Shown here: in pieces, positions 57,779-64,000 of the stretch
How positions within the stretch are numbered: the stretch's first letter is position 1
Layout: every line of letters starts with the position of its first letter
Origin: Adineta ricciae
Lineage: Eukaryota; Rotifera; Eurotatoria; Adinetida; Adinetidae
Assembly (NCBI GenBank): GCA_905250025.1
Contig: CAJNOJ010000144.1
Span: 1-64,000, forward strand
DNA length: 64,000 nucleotides
Reading direction: 5' to 3'
Program-made: the position numbers and the translations under genes
The notes under the pieces: model-generated
What the model saw: the letters and a program-made list of their open reading frames with translations, nothing else
Told to the model about the DNA's origin: nothing
Database searches by the model: none

Positions 57779-59666
57779 CGAAATTATCTCACGATCCACA
57801 GAAGTGATTTTAATCTATGAATAAAGATTAACGATGATAATCAATGATACATAGTCAAGATTATCATATCTGATATTTATACAGAACGATGTGTGACATC
57901 GACAACTAAGTATAAAAATTCGAAATATATTCTTGTTTACATATCCGATTGTCTTCTAATAGATGAAAATGTGATTATGGATATTGTTTATTCACAATCG
58001 AATATCAATGCTTGTAGACAGGACAATGAAAACAAAAGAAATCTCACACGCTTGTATAATTTTTGATAGACGTTTCATTGATGTTTAATTAATCTTGTAC
58101 CTTTTGTAATTATAAAAAAGAACAATACATAAAAGATTCAATAGACTGACAGTGATAGTTCTCTAGGCAAAAAATCAACTCGTATATGTCTCGAGGAAAT
58201 GTTGCATATGCGATGCCATACGCTTTCAAATAATTTCTCAACCAAATCGATGCGAACAATGAGAAGAATGAAATCATCTACATGTATTTTGTTAATATAA
58301 AAAAATTGATTTATGTGCCGCTTTTTTTCCCACACAAATAAAATATGTATTGATGACCATAAAACTAATATAATCACCGTCTCTCTAATCGAATTGTCTA
58401 CTTATTTATTTATCGTCGAGGACAAAAACAACGTACTCAGCTACCTATTATCGTGACATTGAGAAAAAAGGTGAAAAATGTACTTTTTCTGTTTATTTCT
58501 TTAATTTTATCCATATCGACAGTTAGAAGATATATCCGGTAGGTTTTTATTACCATCAGAGTTCTATGGTATCACACGATAAGTACTGTTGTTTATTAAA
58601 GCTATTTTAGTTTTGTATTCGTGGACGAGTATATAATGTTTATTTTATCATCCAACATTAATATAAACATGTATCTTTAGATGTACAGAATGAATGAGAG
58701 AGAAGAATCTATGACCATTTTCCAAGGTGAAAGAAATCTAACAACAGATTTGATAAGACTTTGCAAGATCCGATTATCCTGTATAATTCGATGGGATCTT
58801 TAGTGACGAATGTGCGTCATATTCCGGCGGCAAGGTTTTTGACGAGCTATCATAAATTATATGAGCGTTACTTGTAGATGTATATTGTATTATAGGTTTA
58901 AGTAATTATCGGATTGATCGGACACCGTTCGGAATGATTTTCTCATCGAGAATTTTGATAGAATCTAGTAATGGATTCGATGACGAAATTAGTACGTCTA
59001 GGTCGAAACAACCTTAGATGAACTTAGAAAGTAAAAAGAATTGCAAGACACAATTAAATCGCGCGATAAGCACAGTTTCTTCTTCTGTTACCGATTCATC
59101 TCCGATAGTTACGAAAGAATTTCGAAATTTTCGTAGTCAGTCATGTAAATGCCAATTATGTATCGTAAAATTATTCAGATAATTGACATTTGTCTAGAAA
59201 TATTTTCCTCTAAAAATGATAAATATTCAAGTCCACTTTCTCGTACTGTACACAGATCGTTTAGCGTTCTACCTTGTAGTGTGTTTTATTTTCGATACAT
59301 TGTGCTGATTAGTAGTGGAATATGACTGGAAAATCGAATAAAAGATCGTTTGTCTGTTTTTTTTTAAAGGTATCGCCATCATTACCTTTCGATAAGCTTG
59401 AATACATCTTGATATTCATTATTTTTATTATAAATGACAAAACTTGGTGCTTAGATAGATGTGTAAGAAGTTAGTTTAACAAAAGCATCCGCAGACTTTA
59501 GAGGTACAGTTATAAAAGCAGTGTAATGAAAAGTTTCGAGTAAGATCTCTTCAGCTATATCTTTAAAGTTGATTTCAAAGAAGCAACGTAACGCAATTTC
59601 TAGAAGGAAATTCATTTAGATTTTTTCTCTTTATCTCAACTATTCGTTTCACAACACATTCGAACT
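57779..59666. other. Intergenic, copy D
   Basis: Counterpart of 39380-41181, with an extra roughly 60-70 bp near 58200-58280. No gene seen. Confidence 0.4.
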
Positions 59667-60910
59667 ATGGCTCATGTGAGTTTATCACATTTTCGAAGAT
59701 CAATTATGGTTCTTTCTAATAAACATTTATTATCTTTTATCAGTTAAATCTTTATTCGATCGGTTGTATTATTGTACTGTTGCTATTCGCTATCGCGTGC
59801 ACAATCATTCTTTCACTTATTCCATTGTATTTGTCCAGTGATGGTTCTAACACAATTAGTTCATTGTCGGCTACCAGTTAGTTTTCATTCATTACTTTTA
59901 TCATCCATATTTATATCACGTTTCCTAGAAAAATCACTTACTTATCTATCTACCACCTACCTGTTGCCATCTGGATATCGTCGAAAGCGAGCCGTACAGA
60001 GTTTCAGTGACCGTCAACAAACCTCCAGTCAGGTATTATTTACCTTTTGCGTTCGTTGTGAATACATATTGTACTTTAGCTGACAGCATCAATAGGTGCT
60101 ACTCAAAATTCTATTTCGATCTTTGGTATTACCTTGTCAATTGGTAATGGTATGAAAGGCCGTCGTCGTCGCGAGTAAATTAATTATTGAATAGTTTTCT
60201 TAAAATTCTAAGTGTCGGTAATTTTCTACATACAGTATTCAATGTGATAGAACTACTCGTTCAGGTAATGCGCTTGTTTTTGGAGTTGAATTGCGCTCTC
60301 CACCAACGGAACCATGTCAAACGTTGATTTGTCAAATCAATCTATTTAAAAGTATTCACAATAGTTTTAACACTACATCAAATGTTGTCATCACGACGGA
60401 CGATGGAACTCCTCTGAACTTAGAACTTTGCCAGGTTAAAAATCTTCCAGATGGCAATGCTCAAACTGATGATAAGCCTATCGTTATCAATGATGGTGAG
60501 TACTTTATTTCTGTTACTCTTTTCCATGAAATTGCACCGATGAGCATGAAATGAAAACGGTCTATTGTAATTTAGATAGCTCAGTAACTCATTCAGATGT
60601 CACTAGTAGTACCAATACTGTTTTACAATCAACACAAACATCTGCAACACCAGTCAGCACATATACAATGACGTCAACAGTATCTACAACAATGACATCA
60701 ACTATTCTAAACTGCAATAGTGCTACTTGCTGTCATGCTAATAGTTCTTGTGTTTCTTGTATTTATAATGGTGTTTCAGCTTATTGCTACCATGGTAGAC
60801 TTATGAATGCCACTACTTCTGGAGTATATAATACTAGCAGTATTAGCCAGTGTAATCTGGATGTGAATAATGGTTATAATGCTTATAATTATGCTGTTGC
60901 CGTTTGCTGA
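59667..60910 (+). CDS. Membrane-anchored extracellular protein, copy D
   Basis: Same six-exon model as 41182-42424, with all splice sites and phases kept and no stop found. Differences are substitutions such as SIDATQ to SIGATQ, FGMTLSVGN to FGITLSIGN and KRGVQSF to KRAVQSF. Membrane helix, Ser/Thr linker and C-terminal Cys module (ending AVAVC) are intact. Confidence 0.6.
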
Positions 60911-62057
60911 GGGTAACAAGGAAAGTTGGGATGAATATACAATATCGCCACAACAAAATTTGAACTCACAATTCAACAAAAAACATTTGAATAGAGTAAT
61001 TCTTTTAAATATTTTCTTTTCTGTAGTTATGGTACTAATATTTTCTATTGCATTATCCGCTATGTTTATTCTATTTCTCATTACTTACTTTTTCTTACCT
61101 TATAACTTACATTTTCGAATAAAATAAAAAGAGAACATTTAAAGTTTCAACTCTCAATAATCTCAGCTGATAGATATATAAGGATAATGATGTTTTGTTT
61201 TTCAAGGATGAGGGTGTGGGTGTAGGTGAGAACAGTCTTCTTTATTCCTATGCGTATCATCACTCGACATCCTGTCTTATTCTATAATGTATTTTCTTTT
61301 CAATAATGTTCACAATATATCGTCCCAATTCGTAGCCAAACAGCAAGATACTCAACCGGGTAGTCAAGGAATTTATTTGAGTAACCATCTCCTTATCTAC
61401 TGCTTTCAGATAATCCAACCATTTAAATTTGTGAGCTCGTTCGAATCACTATCTCCGTCATCCATTATCCGAACATTATTCATATATTTTGAGTTGCAAA
61501 TTGTGAGTTAGTTAGCGAAATACATGAGAATATTCGAGTAGAGATCAGTAAGCAAAACACTATGTGAGGGCGATCGGATCTCTCAACTACACATTACAAT
61601 ATTGTGATTGCAAAACAAATGTTTTTTCAATAACTGTGCTAAGGTAGTAAACGCTCGGTGAACATTCTCCTGAGTAGCCTTATGTTTTCCTGAACATAAA
61701 GATTAGGAGATATTCATCGAATCTAAATACATGGATCATCGTCGGACAATGATTAATGAAATGGTTACTCGAAGCATACCCGCAAAGAACTGGAATCTAC
61801 CGATAAGATACCTTACCTCTCTTGATGGCGGTATTTGTACTGTTTGCAATCTATCAAAATAATATTAAAAAAATGATATAATGATCATCGAATGAACAAA
61901 AAAGTGAAGACGAACATTGTATACGCTCACAAGTAAAAGATAAGAAAATACTATGTGATAAAGCTTTGAAAGTCGTATTACATAATGACATATATACAGT
62001 TGGTTACGTCTTCATTTCTGATTGTTTATTAAACAAAAACAAATAACAATGAATCTA
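60911..62057. other. Intergenic, copy D
   Basis: Counterpart of 42425-43522. Holds an open frame (60870-61127) that overlaps the preceding gene's end and ends in a hydrophobic run; it is frameshifted in copy C, so not called. Confidence 0.4.
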
Positions 62058-63854
62058 TTATTGAATTAAATACTTTTGTACACGATTATTATTACAATCG
62101 ACAACATAAAGATGTTCATATCGATCAAAAGATAAACTACGTGGTCCATCTAACATATCATTTTGCCATCCTTCACCTTTTCCACCCACCACAAGTTTTC
62201 CTTTAGTTGCTCCTTGTTTCCAACGCATGACTCGATCATTTTGATAATCTGACACATAAACCGTATTTAATGAATCAACAAATATTTCATTTGGATATCG
62301 TAAAAGTCTCACAAGACTTCCTGCTATACCATTTCCTGCGACTTGTCTCTTTTTTCCATTGCATTATGCGATGATTCTCAGTGTCCGAAATAAAAACATT
62401 TTGCTGTCGATCCACAAAAATAAAAGTTGGACTATTTAGTTCATGTAATCCTGCACCTGGATTTCCATTGCCAGCCACAACAATTTCATTTGTTCCATCA
62501 ATATCATATCTTTTGACTTGATGATTCTTATTATCAGAAACATAAAGATATCTTTGATGATCGATGGCTAATCCTCCACAGCGAATATTTTCTATGAGAA
62601 TTTCTCCAGTTTTGCTTGAACTATTTCTAAACCAGCGAAGAACTCTTCGATTGGATTGATCACAAATGATGAGAAAATTGGATATTCTATCGACTAATAC
62701 ATCAACTGGCTTAGATAATTGATCTAATGCAGCTCCATTCCCTCGATCACCAAATATGACCTGTCCTTCATCATCTCCTTGTTTCCATTAAACAATTCGA
62801 TGATTGTCACGATCAGCAATGATAAAATTTTGATCATCATCAATGAAAATACCATGTGGATGATAAACTCGATAAGTCGCATTATCTTTCTGTCGACCTC
62901 CGATGATAGTTGTACCATTCTGTTGCCAATACGCTTTGCCTGGTATATGGGGAATCACTACAAATTAAAGAGAATGTATCATAATTACAATATCATATCA
63001 ACGTACTTTTATCGTTAATGAAAAACGACTTTTTACTTGAGAGTGGAATTGGGGTTGATGTCGATGTTGTAGTTTCTTCTAGTTTAGACAAAATACTTTT
63101 TCCATTGATTTGTTTCATTAATTGTCTATTTTCCGTTTGATTTACTTTTGTCTGTTCTAGCATGGCGATAATAGTCGTTAAATTAATCTTCAAACGATGA
63201 ATTTCATACTGATTCGAAAGCACAAAATAGATCAAAACAACAAATATTGCAAAAGACAAAAGAGCAAATAATAATAAACATCCCTTATATAACATTTTTC
63301 TCTTCAATTTAGCACGTGAAATTTCCTTGTTACGATGAATAACAGGTATTTGACTATTTGAATTTGGCGAATGAATATGATCTAAATTCGTATTAAAATC
63401 GAACGAAATGATCATTTTAAGTACCTTACTCGATGAAAAAGTGATTCCATCTACTTCCTCTTGATCTGCAGTCAATGCTTCGAACAGAGGTGGCATGATA
63501 ACTGATAAACTTTGTGCAGATTGATTCAACCGATTTCGATTTAAATGTTCTGAAGTTACAAAAGAAGTATTTTGATGTCAAATAAACGAAAATCAATTGA
63601 CCTTTCAATAGTTTTGCAGCATCAAAACAACGGATTTGATCGAAAGCTTCGATGAGATAAGTAAAATCTTCTTCATTAATTTTATCTTGATCAAATAGTG
63701 AATCCATTAAATTGAGAGTTCCGCCAAGTGTTGGATCATCTCGAATTCGTCGTGGAACATCGTTACCAAGATAGAAATGAAGTCGTTTCCGATCATCATT
63801 CGAAAGACGATCTTGTAAATTCAAAATTATCGCACGCAAACGAACATTATCCAT
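62058..63854 (-). pseudogene. Death-effector-like domain + TM + NHL protein, copy D (NHL broken)
   Basis: Exons 63854-63602, 63549-63007 and 62957-62058. The DED exon is identical in protein to copy C. Exon 2 is open throughout (543 nt), running from the DED linker through SSSKVLKMIISFDFN into the membrane helix and stalk, which shows DED, TM and NHL belong to one frame. In the NHL exon, CAA (Gln) became TAA at 62788-62790 (RIV-stop-WKQG), and 14 bp are lost at about 62347 between two CTTGTCT repeats. A product would therefore be DED-TM-stalk with only the beginning of the first blade. Confidence 0.7.
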
Positions 63855-63978
63855 CGTCTACGAACGCTAATAGATAAATCGAATTTCTATCGATTTTTAC
63901 TTTAATATTGTCTCGATAAAGTTTTCCCATTTCTATTCCCATACATAAGCAAATAAATCAAAATCTTTATATTTAGAC

Positions 63979-64000
63979 TTATGGAACAGAAACATCAATC
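63979..64000 (-). CDS. C-terminal end of the 81-aa hypothetical protein, copy D (window edge)
   Basis: Matches 45624-45645, the last codons and stop of the small protein, and is cut by the end of the window. Confidence 0.3.

Larger units (their letters stand above)
57110..64000. repeat. Second duplicated block, copy D (copy C 38709-45645)
   Basis: See copy C. The block starts at an ambiguous base and runs to the window edge. Confidence 0.85.

Noticed and set aside
1..64000. tRNA or rRNA genes
   Set aside because: No cloverleaf with A/B-box-like sequence or rRNA-like stretch was recognised by eye.

Overview
The window looks like a bdelloid rotifer genome (Adineta/Rotaria-like). This is inferred from AT-rich DNA, GT-AG introns of about 45-75 bp, many NHL and FG-GAP beta-propeller proteins, an innexin remnant, a rhodopsin-like receptor, very diverse DNA transposons, and long stretches present twice at a few percent divergence (judged by eye). 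Six single 'n' bases (5874, 8375, 22473, 29764, 31561, 57109) each sit where sequence context changes abruptly, usually inside a repeat. They are best read as contig joins.

Layout. 1-6.6 kb: OTU-like TE remnant, a solo LTR with a 5-bp target duplication, a secreted four-repeat hevein-like lectin gene, and a dispersed repeat present twice. 6.6-22.5 kb (copy A) and 22.6-36.8 kb (copy B) are the same block in direct order: hAT transposase relic, decayed mariner, secreted Cys-rich NHL gene, 7TM receptor relic, a 260-aa one-TM protein gene, esterase/F5-8C relic, a type II membrane NHL gene, and the end of an FG-GAP gene. Copy A also carries a Mutator-like element (MULE) with an intact FLYWCH/MULE transposase and a hAT-type MITE that copy B lacks. 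36.3-39.4 kb: complete 18-repeat FG-GAP membrane protein gene. 38.7-45.6 kb (copy C) and 57.1-64.0 kb (copy D) are a second duplicated block: FG-GAP 5' end, a 311-aa membrane protein gene, and a gene joining a death-effector-like domain, a transmembrane helix and an NHL propeller. 45.6-57.1 kb is single copy: small proteins, a secreted GH16 glucanase-like gene, a Tc1/mariner-type MITE, a PAN/Apple plus Ser/Thr-rich gene, and a plus-strand FG-GAP fragment.

Theme. After splicing by eye, three gene types share one plan: short cytoplasmic N-terminus, one TM helix, stalk or linker, then a large beta-propeller ectodomain (NHL or FG-GAP). One has a cytoplasmic death-fold domain. With the secreted NHL, hevein, PAN and GH16 proteins, this resembles a cluster of surface and secreted recognition or carbohydrate-active genes. 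That reading is inference. Paired copies are often damaged in different places, frequently by deletions between short direct repeats.
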